Shown here one piece after another: positions 34,510-46,738 of a DNA stretch of 64,000 bases. The translations under genes and the position numbers were made by a program. The notes below the pieces were generated by a model that searched no databases, was not told the DNA's origin, and worked only from the letters and a program-made list of their open reading frames with translations. The stretch spans positions 1,612,001 to 1,676,000 of the forward strand of contig JAGMUV010000011.1 in NCBI GenBank assembly GCA_020744425.1. The letters are read 5' to 3'. The stretch comes from Dactylonectria macrodidyma. Lineage: Eukaryota; Ascomycota; Sordariomycetes; Hypocreales; Nectriaceae. Position 1 is the first letter of the stretch. Each line of letters starts with the position of its first letter.

Positions 34510-36063
34510 TTAGGCCTTTTGCGCAACGTGATGTAGCCACTTCTCGAGATCGGCCATCAGCCGGTCCGCGATGTCGGTATCCATGACATCCTCTTGCCAA
34601 GTCAGGTCGATGAATACCCTTCCCTCCTTGACGCTAATGACGGAGAGGTTGAACACGGAACCCACAGCAGGGGCGGAAACGGAGAATTTGCTTCTCTCAA
34701 CGCTCCAACGTGAAGGATCCTCCCCCTCGGGATGCCCATCAATGGCACCCACGTTGGTGATTAGCCAGGATGCTACTCTGGGCTTCTTCATCTCGTCCTC
34801 GTGGAACTTGTCCCAGTCTCCGACCACTCCCATTAAGCCGAGTATGTCATTCTTCAGCCCTAGGTCAAGTTTGTCTTGAATCTCTCCTCGGACGAAGACG
34901 GCGGCAGACCACATTTCGTCCTCGAGGACAGACAGTCGCTCGTCGTCACCTACGCTTCTAGACTGCTCACGAACCTTTTCCACAAGACTCTTTTTGAAAA
35001 TATGGTCCATCATGGTGACGCAATTGAAGATCAGCTGCTTGGGCTCAAGTCCAGAAAAGGCTTTGGGGTTAGGTTTGATGAAGCGTCTCAGATTGAGAGG
35101 AGTCTGCGCAACGATAGAACCCATCTTTTCCCCAGGCAGCTGATGTGCAAGAGACATGAAGGTGGCGGCATGCAAGAGACCAGTCAGGGTCGTCTTGTGC
35201 GATCGACAAGCTGACAAGACTTTCTGGGTGGTGTCGTTGTCGATGCTGAAGCTCCTGAGCAGCGACTTGCGAGGGGCCCTTCTGATGTCGGCCCACGAGA
35301 CATGCTTGGACTTTGCGAGCACGGGAGGCTTCAGCTCGTGCCAGACGTTGGAAGCAGCGAAGCCAGCTGTGGTGCGGAACTTGGCGATGACGTTCTGTGG
35401 TGGAGTCATGTTCTCCGCGGTTGTTGTAGTCTTGAATGTGTGGTTATCAAGAGGTGGGAGATTAGGCGTGTTCAGAGACTGCAGCAACGTCTCGTGAAAG
35501 ATCTTGCCTCCGTTTCCATCCATGCACATATGGCTCCAGATAAGCATGACTTCGAGCTGGTTCTGACCCTCGAGTTCCAAGACGATTAGTCGCCAGCCCG
35601 GTCGTGTTGCGTAATGGTCAAATTTGGCGTCGAGCTCTCGGGCGGTTATCTCATCCAGCTTGGCATAGTAGTCATCGTTGGGGTCCACGGTCTTCCACAC
35701 AATGTGGTCTCTCAGATTGATCTCGTCGAGTTGGACCCAGGCGGACTTTTTGGTCGTTTCGCCGATGATACCGACTTGAAGGAGATGGTGCTTGCGGATT
35801 GTATCGGCGACGGCAACCTCCAATGCGTCGACCAGCTTGTTGTGAGAGTCCCGAAGATGCTGGGGGATGCGGTAGAGGTTGGTGACGATGGTGCCGCAGG
35901 ACAGTCCCATTGTTATCAGCGACGCCTGGAAGCGCTCACTGAAGGAGACCGTTAGAAAGGTTGCACAGGCTGAGTGAGGATGGGCTCGGGGAACTTACAA
36001 ATGGCCCAGCTTGCGGAGGACGCGCGGCTTCGCGCCTGAAGATGGTGGTTTCGATTTCGACAT
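34510..36063 (-). CDS. Alcohol-acetyltransferase-family protein
   Basis: Two exons (36063-35999 and 35938-34510) give 497 aa. The 60-bp intron joins KLGHF to ERFQASLITMGLSCGTIV, which fits the start of the fungal alcohol acetyltransferase family (Pfam AATase). The acyltransferase motif H-x3-D-G is present as HMCMDG about residue 145. Later blocks (TPLNLRRF, WLITNVGAIDG) resemble condensation-type acyltransferases. The family transfers acyl groups from acyl-CoA to alcohols or sterols; the true acceptor cannot be told. No signal peptide is seen. The divergent neighbour about 640 bp away is the NACHT gene. Confidence 0.83.
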
Positions 36064-36700
36064 GGTGACTTCACTGATTGAATGGATTGACTCTTATTTC
36101 GTAGCAGTTCTCAGTATCCTTTAACGTGAGAAGAAATGAAGGAAAAGAAGGGGAATCGCACGATGGCGCTGACGTCAGGCCTTTTATTAACCATCCATGG
36201 ACGTTTGATTACAGTGGGTGCTGGGTGTAGGGGACAAGGCGCTGAAAGGGAAAAACCATGCGCTCAGGCAAGGCTAATTTCTTACGACGAAGCCGCACTG
36301 GGCGATGGTGGCGTCGGGGATTATACCCGAGGGAACCAGTAGGTGATGAACTGGACAACACGGGGCGGGACCCGCGGAGACACGGACATTCAGTAAAGCT
36401 CCGGCGGGACAGAGTGGAGGACCATCTTGTGAACTCGGCCGAGTTGTTGTGAACTCGGCATCGACATCGGCACCGGCTTGGATGCTGTACGTACACAGAG
36501 GGGTGACAGCTCCCGGGGGCCCTTTGAACCACATCACATTTTTCAGCAGAAGCAAGATGCTCAAGGAGAGAAGAGAAATAACACGATTCTGAGCTGCCCT
36601 TGGTGTCGCTGATAACTCTCACATCTCCTAAGCGCATTATCGGTAACTGCCCTTACTGAACTGCTAGTCCCCTGCCGTCCACCGCATAAGCTTACGTCAG
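36064..36700. other. Divergent promoter region, acetyltransferase and NACHT gene
   Basis: These 637 bp are shared upstream DNA of two divergent genes. I see no gene or clear TATA box. Confidence 0.45.
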
Positions 36701-39369
36701 ATGATGGCCAAAACCTTCACTTCAGACTCTGCTGAGACATTTTCTCAGCATGATCCTCCTCAGACTGTCTTGTCTTTGCCTACTGCCAAAATGACGCGCG
36801 ATATCTGGGCGATTCCCCTCCAACTGACAAACTTTAACCTCGTCGTGGCACTCCTACTAACATTGAGATCAGCAATAACAGGTCAGGGCCCTTCTCGATT
36901 CAGGTCAATGCACCTTTAATCAGTACGTTCAACCACCACCTGTGTCTTCTGCTCGACCCTTTGACTGACCACCAGTCTGGTAAACTAGACGAGCGCTCAA
37001 CGCCAGAAAGCGAGCGGGCAAGGATTCGTAGCGAATTGTTGGCCAAGATTGGACCTCCAAATGTTGCACCAAGACCCGCTAGAGATACTTGCAAATGGAT
37101 CTTGAACGACGACAAGTTCCAATGTTGGCGTACAAGCCTTGATCAGCATCTCCTATGGGTTTCCGGACGCCCTGGTAAGGGCAAAAGCTACCTCGCGGCC
37201 TTTCTTGGTGAACAGCTGTCCCGCCAAACTACAGCATCATCAGACCCTCCACTTGTCCTAAAGTATTCGTGTGAAAACAATGACATCCGACGTAGCACGT
37301 CTCTTGCCGTGAATCTCAACCTTTTGTACCAGATCCTCAAGTTTCGCAGGTCTGATGTGGCCCTTCACGAAGAAGCCTCGTCGATACTGAATGACGCACA
37401 TACAAGCCTCAACAGCAATCTTCCCCGGGAAGAGCTTTGGGAGATGATCAAAGGATTCGCCAACCAACAAATCGGGAGTACGGATCGTCTGACATACTTG
37501 ATTCTCGACGGACTTGACGAATGCGACGCCAAGTCAATCCAGGATTTGAGGTGCAAGCTGCAACAGCTGTGCTCGACCGACAATCGACAGGGGAAAGCTC
37601 ATTTCAAGGCGGTTCTCCTCAGTCGTCCACTGGGCGATATCGAGGATACGGATATCTGTATTGATCTCGATGACGAGACAAAGTATGGCGAGCGGATCCT
37701 GGACGAAATCCGCTTGTTTATCCACGACGAGATGAGGCCCATTTTTGGAACAAGAGAAACCGAGCTCGAGAACTTGAAAAAGACACTGTCCGAACGATCC
37801 AACAAAACCTTTCTCTGGGTATCCTTGGCACTGAAGCTCCTGAAATCTCACAGGAGCGATCTGGAGGCCATCGTGACAGGCAGGGGCCAGCATGCACTGG
37901 ATCGCCTCCTCCCTGTTGGTCTGCCATCCATGTACAACCGCATGTTGCTTGAGGCCCTCCGAGGAAAGTATGATGGCCAGGGGAAGTATGACTCCAAATC
38001 CTGCGCCAAGACTATCCAGTTGATCTGTGTGGCGATCCGGCCATTGACTCTGGCCGAGTTGCAAGGTGCAGTTGGTCCCTCCTCGGACGTTTCTACGATT
38101 CTCAGCTACTGCAGGCATATGATAGTCCAGAGCAGTCAAGATGTTGACCAAGAGAATAACTTTGACGAGTCCCAAGACCTTCAGGAGGCGCTCGAGGAGA
38201 GGCTCATGGCTAGTTTCGAGATGAAATCTGAGGAGAGGACCTTTCAGCTGGTCCATCTCTCCTTGAAGCAGTACCTACAGCAACTTCCAAAGTTTACCAT
38301 TCCTGCACCGCTGGGGTTACTTGCCTGGTCACCCCTTTCATTCATTGTCGACATCTTGCGTACCGCAATGCACAGGTTTTACTACCTGGATCACATACTC
38401 TTTGCTGCATTTGCCTTCTCGTCAAGGGAGTTTTTCAAACAATACCCAGCAATCGGGCTTGTCCTGGTCGGGCTTTCCACTCATGGTCTCTGGAAGCTAT
38501 GGATGCGCGGCAGGTCATGGATAACCCAAGTCCTGTTGACGGTGCTCGAAGACTTTCTTGGCCTTTGTGTCTACGGAGCCTTTGCTGCCTCGGAGCGCAG
38601 CAGCCACGAGGCACTGTTTCTTAGGTCCATCACCTTTCTGATGGACGGGGAAAATGGCCTACAGCAGGAAAGGGACATCAATCTTTCAAGACAAGGTGCT
38701 CTATCCGACAGGAAGCCCATCAGCGTGGATGACGAGCTTGCCCCCTTCGGCCAATACGCATCTCGCTTCTGGACCGACCACCTATGCGAGGTCGATTGGT
38801 CACCACGGGAAAAGTCTCTGCATGGGGCTCTGGTGCTTGACTTCCTCGAGAGTCATCTCCTTGATTGGCTTAGGAACCTGTCTATGCAGAACAAGCTCAG
38901 GGATGGCACCCGATCTATCAAGAGGCTCGTTCGGATCTTTCAGGCAAGGGTTGATGCAACCACCCACCTGAATCGACACGACAAAGTCAGCCGCCTTGGA
39001 CTCTTTCTCCGAGACACTGAGAGATTCATGATGCTGTTCGTCCCCGGCATTGAACAGGCTCCATTTCAGGTTTATGCCAGTGCTCTCGCGTTCTGCCCTA
39101 CCAGTAGCCTTGTGCGGTCAACATTCCGGAACCTGGTATTGTCATTCGCAGAGAATATCAAGACCACCCAGGACGACTGGAGCCGCGTGCTACAGGTCCT
39201 GGAAGGCCGGGTCAACCGAGTCACTTCAGTGGCGTTTTCAAACGATGGCAAACTGATCGCCTCGGCTTCACATGACGCTGTGGTACACCTCTGGGACTTA
39301 TCTCTATATCAAGCCGTCGCATCGACGGAGAGGGATCGGGTCACTACTGCCCGGAGTGCTCTGCTTTAA
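36701..39369 (+). CDS. NACHT NTPase with a single WD repeat, probably truncated
   Basis: The core NTPase is clear: Walker A GRPGKGKS, Walker B YLILDGLDEC, a downstream SRPLGDIEDT block, then a helical region with RPLTLAELQGAV and FQLVHLSLKQYLQQL. Hydrophobic segments follow (HILFAAFAFSSREFF, AIGLVLVGLSTHGLW). The end keeps one WD repeat (VTSVAFSNDGKLIASASHD) and stops soon after; typical relatives carry many. No effector domain precedes the NTPase. The main frame lacks an ATG near its 5' end, so I join a small exon (36701-36881) over a phase-matched GT-AG intron (36882-36988), giving 853 aa; this 5' model is weak. Relatives act in nonself recognition and regulated cell death. Whether this copy works is doubtful. 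Confidence 0.72.
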
Positions 39370-39873
39370 TCCTCTGCTTCTATTCCTGGCTAGACTTCTC
39401 GCATATGAAGCTTTCAGGGACTATAAAACTATTGAGGAGGTCCTTATAACTGTGCTACCGGAAGGTGAGATGTGGGTGATATAATGGAAGGAGCATCTTC
39501 TTGAGACGCTATTCGTTAGAAGTCAGTCAAGGGAGGATATTGACACTGCCGGTACATTTAGCCATTGACTACGATTACTGGGCCTATGAGTAGGATACCT
39601 AATACTACCGAGATACCGATGGATTATATAACCATAAATTTAAGCTTAAGTCAGTGTGATGGCCTCAGTGCATGTTTATGGGAGGTCATAGACCTGTCAA
39701 ACATTGAATCCCATGCCTTGTCTTTCCATTTGATGATTATCCTTTATCTCGCGTTCCTTTCCATTCCCTTTTCCATAGCGATCCCTGTTCCCATGTTCTC
39801 TGCATCATGTCTGACCACGTAGGCCAGGCCTGTCACTAGCTGGCTTTGCATGTGTACCAGGTATGCAGAATAT
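39370..39873. other. 3' flank of the NACHT gene
   Basis: I looked for further WD repeats in all frames and saw none. No gene is evident. Confidence 0.5.
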
Positions 39874-41150
39874 CTAGTCGTCCCTCCACACCAATATTCC
39901 CTTTGCGTACAGCCCTGAGACTATACCTACGCCCTTGTCGGCATCTTTCGCAGCTGTCGCACTTGTAGGATAGTCGGTCCCAACGTACAAGTGTTTCAAT
40001 CCTCCGCCCTCGCTCCACTCCGCCACCCAGGAAGCACCGAGCCCTGTGGCACAAAACTCCTTGACATCAGCAGTCGCGCCCGCGAGCTCGTCGGCGTCGT
40101 TGCAGATGTATCTCGTGTGTGTAAACTTGGCTAAGGATGGCAAATGCGGGTGTCCTGCTATGAACAATTTTCCACCTGACTTGGACAAATTGTCGGGCAG
40201 AAAGGGTAGTCGGAGTTGGAACCCAGGTTCAAAGATTGTCGCGCTGGGCTTGTTGAAGAATTGGACAGTGGCTCTGGAGGAGGCCGAGACTGCCACGGTG
40301 GAATCGTTCAGCAATTCTATGCCGTTTGCGAATGGGAGGTATGCGACGATATTGGCTTCCGGCTGTGGGTTCTTGATGTTGACATGAACCACGGTTCCCG
40401 TAGCCGTGGATAGATATGTTTCCAAAAGATTCAAGACCTTTGACTGCCCCTTAGTCCATCGCTGGGCGTTGGTGACGTAGAACTCGTTGCTGTTTATGAC
40501 CGCAATCGCGTTTGGTCCATGGATCAGCGGATCTTGAATGGTGCGAAGGTATGTCGCCGTCAATTTGTCGAGATTCAACTTGAACGTCTCAATTCGGGGT
40601 CCAGCCTTGGCATGATTTGTCACAAACAAGGTGCTTGACTCTCGATCATACCCCATTCCGAGCGTGTGAAAGTCCGCTTCGGATGGGAAGTCGAGCAACT
40701 TGATGCGTGTGAGAGACTCCGAATCCGGGCTGGACGTGCGCTTGTAGTCGTACGCCCAGAGTTTGGCATGCTCAACTTCCCCAGGCAGATTGAGTCCCTA
40801 AATTAAGTCAGAATGATGCATTTTGGGACATGCTGAGGCAACACACCATGACGGTATTCCACCGCTCTCTTCCAGCATCGCATGCCATGATGGCCAGATG
40901 ACGCTCCTCAATCAGAAACACATCCTCGCAACTGCGAATTTGGTCCTGGAATTTGATCTCGTAGCTACCGATGGCGTTAATCTTTGCCAATCGCGCGGGC
41001 GCATTTTTGTAGAACAAAGGCAGAACCCTGCCTCGCTCGTAGAGGGTCGGGATGAGCGCCGCGAGCGTCAAGACGCCCTGAATGAAGTTAGCAGAACCTC
41101 AGTTTCGCGCTTGGAATCGAGATACGTACAAGAATGGTTCGAAAAGCCAT
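39874..41150 (-). CDS. Paraoxonase/arylesterase-like beta-propeller protein
   Basis: Three exons (41150-41130, 41077-40847, 40797-39874) give 391 aa. The first exon is 21 nt and encodes MAFRTIL; the next continues GVLTLAALIPTLYERG as an N-terminal signal anchor. The body matches the serum paraoxonase family: FHTLGMGYDRESSTLFVTNH, then HGPNAIAVINSNEFYVTNA, then a Ser/Thr-rich repeat region with FANGIELLNDSTVAVSAS. Relatives are six-bladed propellers binding calcium and hydrolysing lactones or aryl esters. The substrate here is unknown. Promoter DNA is shared with a divergent gene 1.8 kb away. Confidence 0.85.
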
Positions 41151-42992
41151 GGCTTCTAGCAGATCGGAGTCTGAAGATGCAAAGTGGAAATGAGAGATGG
41201 GGGGAAGCCGTTACATCCGCATTGATCAAGTTGAATCTCACGTAAGTGCCGGCGTAATGTCGGATCTTTAATCTTCCACTCCGTCTGATCGGCAAGAGGC
41301 AGCATCCGAGCGGAAGAGCTCGGAAAGTCAAAAAAGTGATTCTATCACGGATGCCAGGTCCGGCATGTGGGTCCACGACTCTAAGGAGACGGCAGAGGGT
41401 TGAGACATATAATCCCCAACGTAATGGATTCCCTAGAGTATTTGCACCCTCTTTTACCTTTCGAGAAGATATCTCGGCGGCTGGTTTCCTTGGAGTTTGC
41501 CGGTCATGCATAAAAGCCGAGCCTGCCAGCCGAGGCACATTTTGTGTGGCATTTCCAACAGATCTAAGACCCCTGTCGGTTTCTTGCAGGTCTGAGCTCG
41601 GCAGTTGAGAGCCGATACCCCCTCCCAGTCACATCGGCATCTCGTATCCTTCTTTTGCCAGCTTCTTCATGAGGAGTACTTTTAAAGTGCGCCTACGCCA
41701 TGTGCTCGCCCGCTTTTACGGTCGCCTCGGACAATAGTGTCGGATGTCGTGCTCCCCGACCCCTGACGTGGAATGTGGCACAACACTTCCGACTGCTGCG
41801 TGTCGGATTTCCAGTTACTCACTCTGTTATCAAGTTCAGAGTTGCAACATTAGAGGGTACAGGTTAACCCCAGAAAACCCGAGTCGCAACGAAACGGGCC
41901 ATGTTCTTAGCTGTAGCTGCAGAGCAGTCGTGACGCTGGGTGAGACAGCCTGCGTAACACTTTCCTTTCGCTTTGACTTACGGATGTGGCCCAGGCGACA
42001 TCTTTAATGTTGAACTGTAAATTAATAAACCGGCCTCCGATTTAGAATGAGCGGCACTTGTGCACCGCATCTTACAAGTCATTCTTCAAGACCTAACTTC
42101 TGGGTACTCTACATGCTTCGTAATTATAACGAGGTGTATGCCATCGGTTCATTGAACATGCATGAGGACATCCTGGCTCATCTATCTGTCGCGACGCCTG
42201 TGGCCATAAAGCAAGTCCCATAGACCCCACCCACTGCCGCGCAGCCTGAGACCGACCTTCTTTCGGCTTACTGTGAGCCATCTCCTTTGGATTGACATCT
42301 TGCCGTTACTAGAAATTCAAGGCAACATACTGCGCCACGACGAGAAGGCTTATGGCATCAAGGTGCTGCGCCTTGATCTGTGAGGATTTCAGGCGGTGCT
42401 CATAGTTGTGGGGGCCTGACTACGTGTGGAGATCTGAGGGACTCTCGGGGTTGAGAGGTCACTGAAGCGTTTGCAGCTCAGTGGCCTTGGGCGGTCGAAT
42501 CGAAGGGTGTCATGAGCTTCTGGAGTCCACCTATCCTTGGGAAGCGGTAAGAGATGGTTAATCGAGGCTGGCCGAGTCACGGAACAGGGGTCCGTCACGA
42601 ATAAGGATACGACTCAAGTGTCAATGCATATTCACTTAACGGTCAAGAACTGGCGCTATCAATCATTTAGGTACAAGCCAGTCAGCTTGACTAAGGTTGC
42701 GAGAGAAAGGAATCCGATCGCATCCGCCAGGATGAACAAGGGGTCGCTCGCCCAGAGTCCCCTCGAATGACTTACCGTATTGGGATGTTTCATCTACGTA
42801 AGGGTTAGCGATGGATTCCACCTCGAATCGCTTACCTTATTTGGTCGGCTACTTCGTCTTCCTATTTTTAACAATGGCGTCTTTTGTTGGTCAATGTTAA
42901 ATGGTATCTCAACTCAGACTAGTCAAGTTTGAAAAGCATTCATCCTTTAAATAAGGACCTTGGCCCAGGTAATGGACATCAAGTAAGAAGCC
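41151..42992. other. Divergent intergenic stretch
   Basis: No gene is seen over 1.8 kb. A weak direct repeat occurs near 42,764 and 42,824 (cctcgaatgacttaccgtatt and cctcgaatcgcttaccttatt, split here because they differ). Open frames are short and match nothing. Confidence 0.45.
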
Positions 42993-43842
42993 ATGGCCCA
43001 TGACTTTGGGTTCCGTGACGGCGTAGCAGCCGCCCAAATCCCCTTCTTCTCGGTATTTTTATGCTTTGGCATTCTATTTCAGCGCCAACACAAGGATGGT
43101 TGGTTTGGCATATCTTTCTTCTCGACCATCCGTCTCATCGGCGCGAACTGCATGTTAGCCACCATTCACGCCGATAGTCGTGGTGTGTGGGCAGCTGTTT
43201 TCGTTTGCGAATCTCTTGGATTAGTGCTCTTGACATTTGTTCTTCTGAACTTATTAAAAAGAGCGTAAGTTCTTCCACCCATTTCTCGCCACCTCTCGTC
43301 ACCAAAATCCTAATACCATCGACTACAGAAACACCTTCGTCAAAGTCCTCACCCAGTGGCATTTTCGTGTCCCTGAACTGATATGCTGGGCGGGCATCGG
43401 TATTTCGATCGCCGACTACATCTCAGCAAGCAGCAAAAAGAATGCGATGGAGCCAGGCTCGCTCACTCGGGCAGGGGTAGGGCTGTTCGTCGCACTATAC
43501 GTGTGGGCTGTCTTTCTTTTTCTCTCCATCGCCCAGAAGTGGAAACAAGTCCCTTCTAACGAAAGACGCTCCCTGATTTGTTTTGGGTCAACCATCCCGT
43601 TCATGGCCACTCGCATAGCGTACACCGTGACGTTTATTGCGACAGGGAACGAGAAGTACAGTGCCGTGGTTGGTGACGCGTTGACATACCTGCTTATGAC
43701 AATGCTTATGGAAGTTTCTGTCCTTGCATTGGTTGTATGGGCTATATTCGGGTTGCCTAGGATGGCTAAGATCCCAGAGGGAGGAGACAATGACGAGGAA
43801 TCCGAGGAACGTTATCAGCTGGTTGTTTCAAGGCCTAGATAG
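42993..43842 (+). CDS. Seven-helix membrane protein, DUF7702-type
   Basis: Two exons (42993-43264 and 43329-43842) give 261 aa. The 64-bp intron joins LLKRA to NTFVKVLTQWHFRVPEL. About seven hydrophobic helices are visible, starting with IPFFSVFLCFGILF and ending with VSVLALVVWAIFGLP, and the tail is acidic and cytosolic-looking. The pattern fits an uncharacterised fungal family (DUF7702, named from memory), loosely like RTA1-type membrane proteins. Ligand and role are unknown. It converges on the mannosidase gene. Confidence 0.78.
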
Positions 43843-44161
43843 CCAGATAAAAGGGCTCTTCTTGCCTTTGCAATGACCAAAGTCTTGGAAATTGGTCGAG
43901 ATACAATTTCTAATAAGTGGGCGTCCACGAAGAGGAACAGGTCCGCCCTGCAATAACACACTATCGCTGGTTATAACTATTCGTATTTGTCTATACACTG
44001 CTAGAATATCGGTTCGCGCCTGCGGTTGCCGGTGGGCCAAAGCAGGATACAGTGGCCAAAGTGCCGACAGAGTGTTGCCCTGGATGGCTGCCCGCTGAGA
44101 CCCGCGGAGACTGTCGAGGTGTATTAGAAGGCCAATCGGATACAAAACCAACCAGCTTCGT
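43843..44161. other. Convergent 3' region
   Basis: No gene is seen between the 3' ends of the membrane protein and mannosidase genes. Confidence 0.5.
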
Positions 44162-46738
44162 CTATGGAAGAGTAGCCGGACTTGGGGGAACTTCGCCCGA
44201 GTCCCATTCTACCTGGTCCTTACCAAGAACAAATTCTAGCAGACCTCCCTGCTCTTCGTCTCCCAGCAAATCATCGTGGCTAACCCAGCTCCGATTCCAA
44301 CTCTTCCCATTGACCTTCAGACTCTGCACATAAGGTCCATCTTCAACGCCCTTGGCCACGATGCGCAGCACACGGCGTTCCTCTCCTAGCGTAATGGATA
44401 TCTCCTCAAACCGCGGCGATAGCAGCAGATAGACAGGTTGCGTAACAACCGGGTACAGGCCGAGCATATTCCAAACGAGCCAGCTGCTCATGCTACCCGC
44501 GTCGTCATTCCCAGGGATGCCACTTGCTCCGGCGTGATAGTACTGATCGACAACAGCCCTGCTCCTCATGACACTCTTCCACTGCCTTCCCCGTACGTAG
44601 TTATACAAAAAAGGCGTCAGGAAACTCGGCTCGTTACCGGGATTGTAGATCATGTCGCCGATGCCGTTATTGCCTTGGTCCTGCGTACCCAGGCCGGGTT
44701 TGAAGCTGGCATCCAGGCGTCGTTCAAAGGCATCCGGGCCTCCCATGAACTTGATGAGAGTGGCCATGTCGTGAGGCGCGCCAAAGCTGTACTCCCACGG
44801 CGTTCCTTCGTATGAGATGGACTTCCAGTTGCAGTCTCCACAAGAGAGAGGGTCGTAGGGCTCGAGGACTGTGCCATTGGGTTGGAGTGGAGCGAGAAAG
44901 CCGGTGAAGTTGTGAGATTTGGCATCTGCATGCCAGATCTTCTGCCATCCACTAGAAACTGTCAGATGACTCGTGGAAGGTAAAGGGGAGTTACATACGC
45001 TGATCGTTTAAGGTATTTCTCAGCCTCGCTGGGTGCCTCACCCTTTGCAACTTGCGAAACCGCAAAGTCATTCAGCGAGTATTCGGCAGTTTTGCTAACG
45101 CTCCTTCCGTAGTTGGTGCTGACGTAGCCATATTTCTTCCAGTCATCTAACGCTCCTCTCCCCTCTTTCGTGCTTCCTGTCGGGTCATTGAAGTCAAAGT
45201 TGTTGTACGGCTGTAGCTCAGCATTGGTTCGCATGGCAGCAAACCCATCGGTCCAGTTGATCAGGTGGTTGCCATCGAGGTGTTTAACATATGCGTCTGC
45301 AAGGATGTTGTCCGAGTTGGAGCCCCCTTGGACACGACCGTTGTGGTTATGGCTGCGGCCTTCGGGCATAAAGCGCTCGTGTCGCCAGATGTCAATCATG
45401 CTTCGTACTGTGGTCTGTCAACATCCAGTGGCACGTAATTAAAAGCAAAAGGGAACTGACTCATATCAACCTGGCGATGGGGTAAAATGAGGGACACGAG
45501 TGCGTGGGTACATCGAAACGTGTCCCAAAGAGTGTAATAGTCATCATAATATGGCTCGTTTGACTCCCAGTGCGGATTCTCGCCGGTGCGATTTGAAGGC
45601 ATCAGATGCGCATGATACAATCCGGTGTAAAACATCTCAAGTTGAGTTTGGTTGTCGCTTTTAACGTCCATCTTTGAGAAAACTTCGCTGTTCCACTTAT
45701 CCTTGGCTTGAGTGACAGTCGTATTAAGATGCCAGTGAGGTATTTCGTCATCGATGAATTGGCAGGCCTTTTCCACCGAAACCCAGGAGACGCCCACTTT
45801 GGAGGTGAGGGATGACACATTCGTTGGAAAGGAGAAGAGTGCACCGATCCTCTGCGCGTATTGATAGCCATCGATGCCGCCTCTGACCCACGTGTCGTTG
45901 GTAAAGGTTGGCCTGGCGTCTGTCGTGTTTGGCCAGTATGGGTCTGTGTATGGCCCAGAGAAAAGTTGAACTTGCGAAGGAGAGTCGAATTTTCCGCAAA
46001 AGTATACTTTGAAATCCCCACCTGGAAAGATAGTTAGTAACCTGACACTCTGGGCTTCGATGCTCCCTTTGGCCACCTAAGCTTACCGAGTGCCCATCCT
46101 TCTCTGTAGATGCCATAGCCCTGATACCGAGCTCCGTCGTCGCTGCGCTCAAATTCTCCGTTACTATACCATTGCGACTCCTTGCCTCGCGTTGGTAGGT
46201 AATGGCTGATGTCGACAAGAATATGTCGGCCTCCATCGGCCGGAAACTGATATGTCATGATTCCGGCGTGTTGGCTCGCGCTCATCTCGGCCGTGATACC
46301 GTTCTTCAGCTCTGTTCTATAGTAACCGACTTCGGCAACGTCATGTCCAACGCGTTCCTGCATGTAGGTCAGGTTGTCCATCACATTGACGCCCTCGATG
46401 GACGCGAGGGGCATCTGCGGGATCAGGCCGTACGTGGGTGCGCCACCAGTGCCGCTGACATGCAGCATCGTAATGGCAGTTACGTTTCCTTCTGGCGTGT
46501 AGCCAGCGTTGGCTTGATAGTTGGTATCCCATCGGGTTGTGTCGATGCCGACTTTGACGGCTCCAAATGGTAGTGTAGCTCCCGGAAATACGTTGCCGCC
46601 TTGGTATGCTGAGCCGGGTGTTGGACCCTCGGTGCCTAGAAAAGGATTGACGTGTGATGTCAAGTCTGTCCTCTTGGCGGCCAGTGCATTCGGAAGAATA
46701 GCCAAAAGGCTAGTTACGATTCGTGCAGTGGATCCCAT
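44162..46738 (-). CDS. Secreted alpha-mannosidase, GH92
   Basis: Four exons (46738-46087, 46021-45461, 45407-44999, 44951-44162) give 803 aa. A signal peptide (MGSTARIVTSLLAILPNALA) precedes the family start NPFLGTEGPTPGSAYQGGN and FPGATLPFGAVKVG. Catalytic-domain blocks follow: DDYYTLWDTFRCTH, NHNGRVQGGSNSDNILADAY, GNEPSFLTPFLYNY and GIPGNDDAGSMSSW, the last two carrying the expected acidic residues. GH92 enzymes are calcium-dependent exo-mannosidases, usually alpha-1,2, trimming mannan or N-glycans. The second intron's GTCAGT donor, rather than an upstream GTTGAT, restores HRQVDMIRSMIDIWRHE. It probably releases mannose from glycoproteins outside the cell. Confidence 0.94.

Noticed and set aside
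37534..38256. 240-codon minus-strand ORF
   Set aside because: It is the antisense shadow of the NACHT core.
36961..39369. NACHT gene starting at 36961
   Set aside because: That codon is TTG; the frame has no nearby ATG, so an upstream exon is needed.
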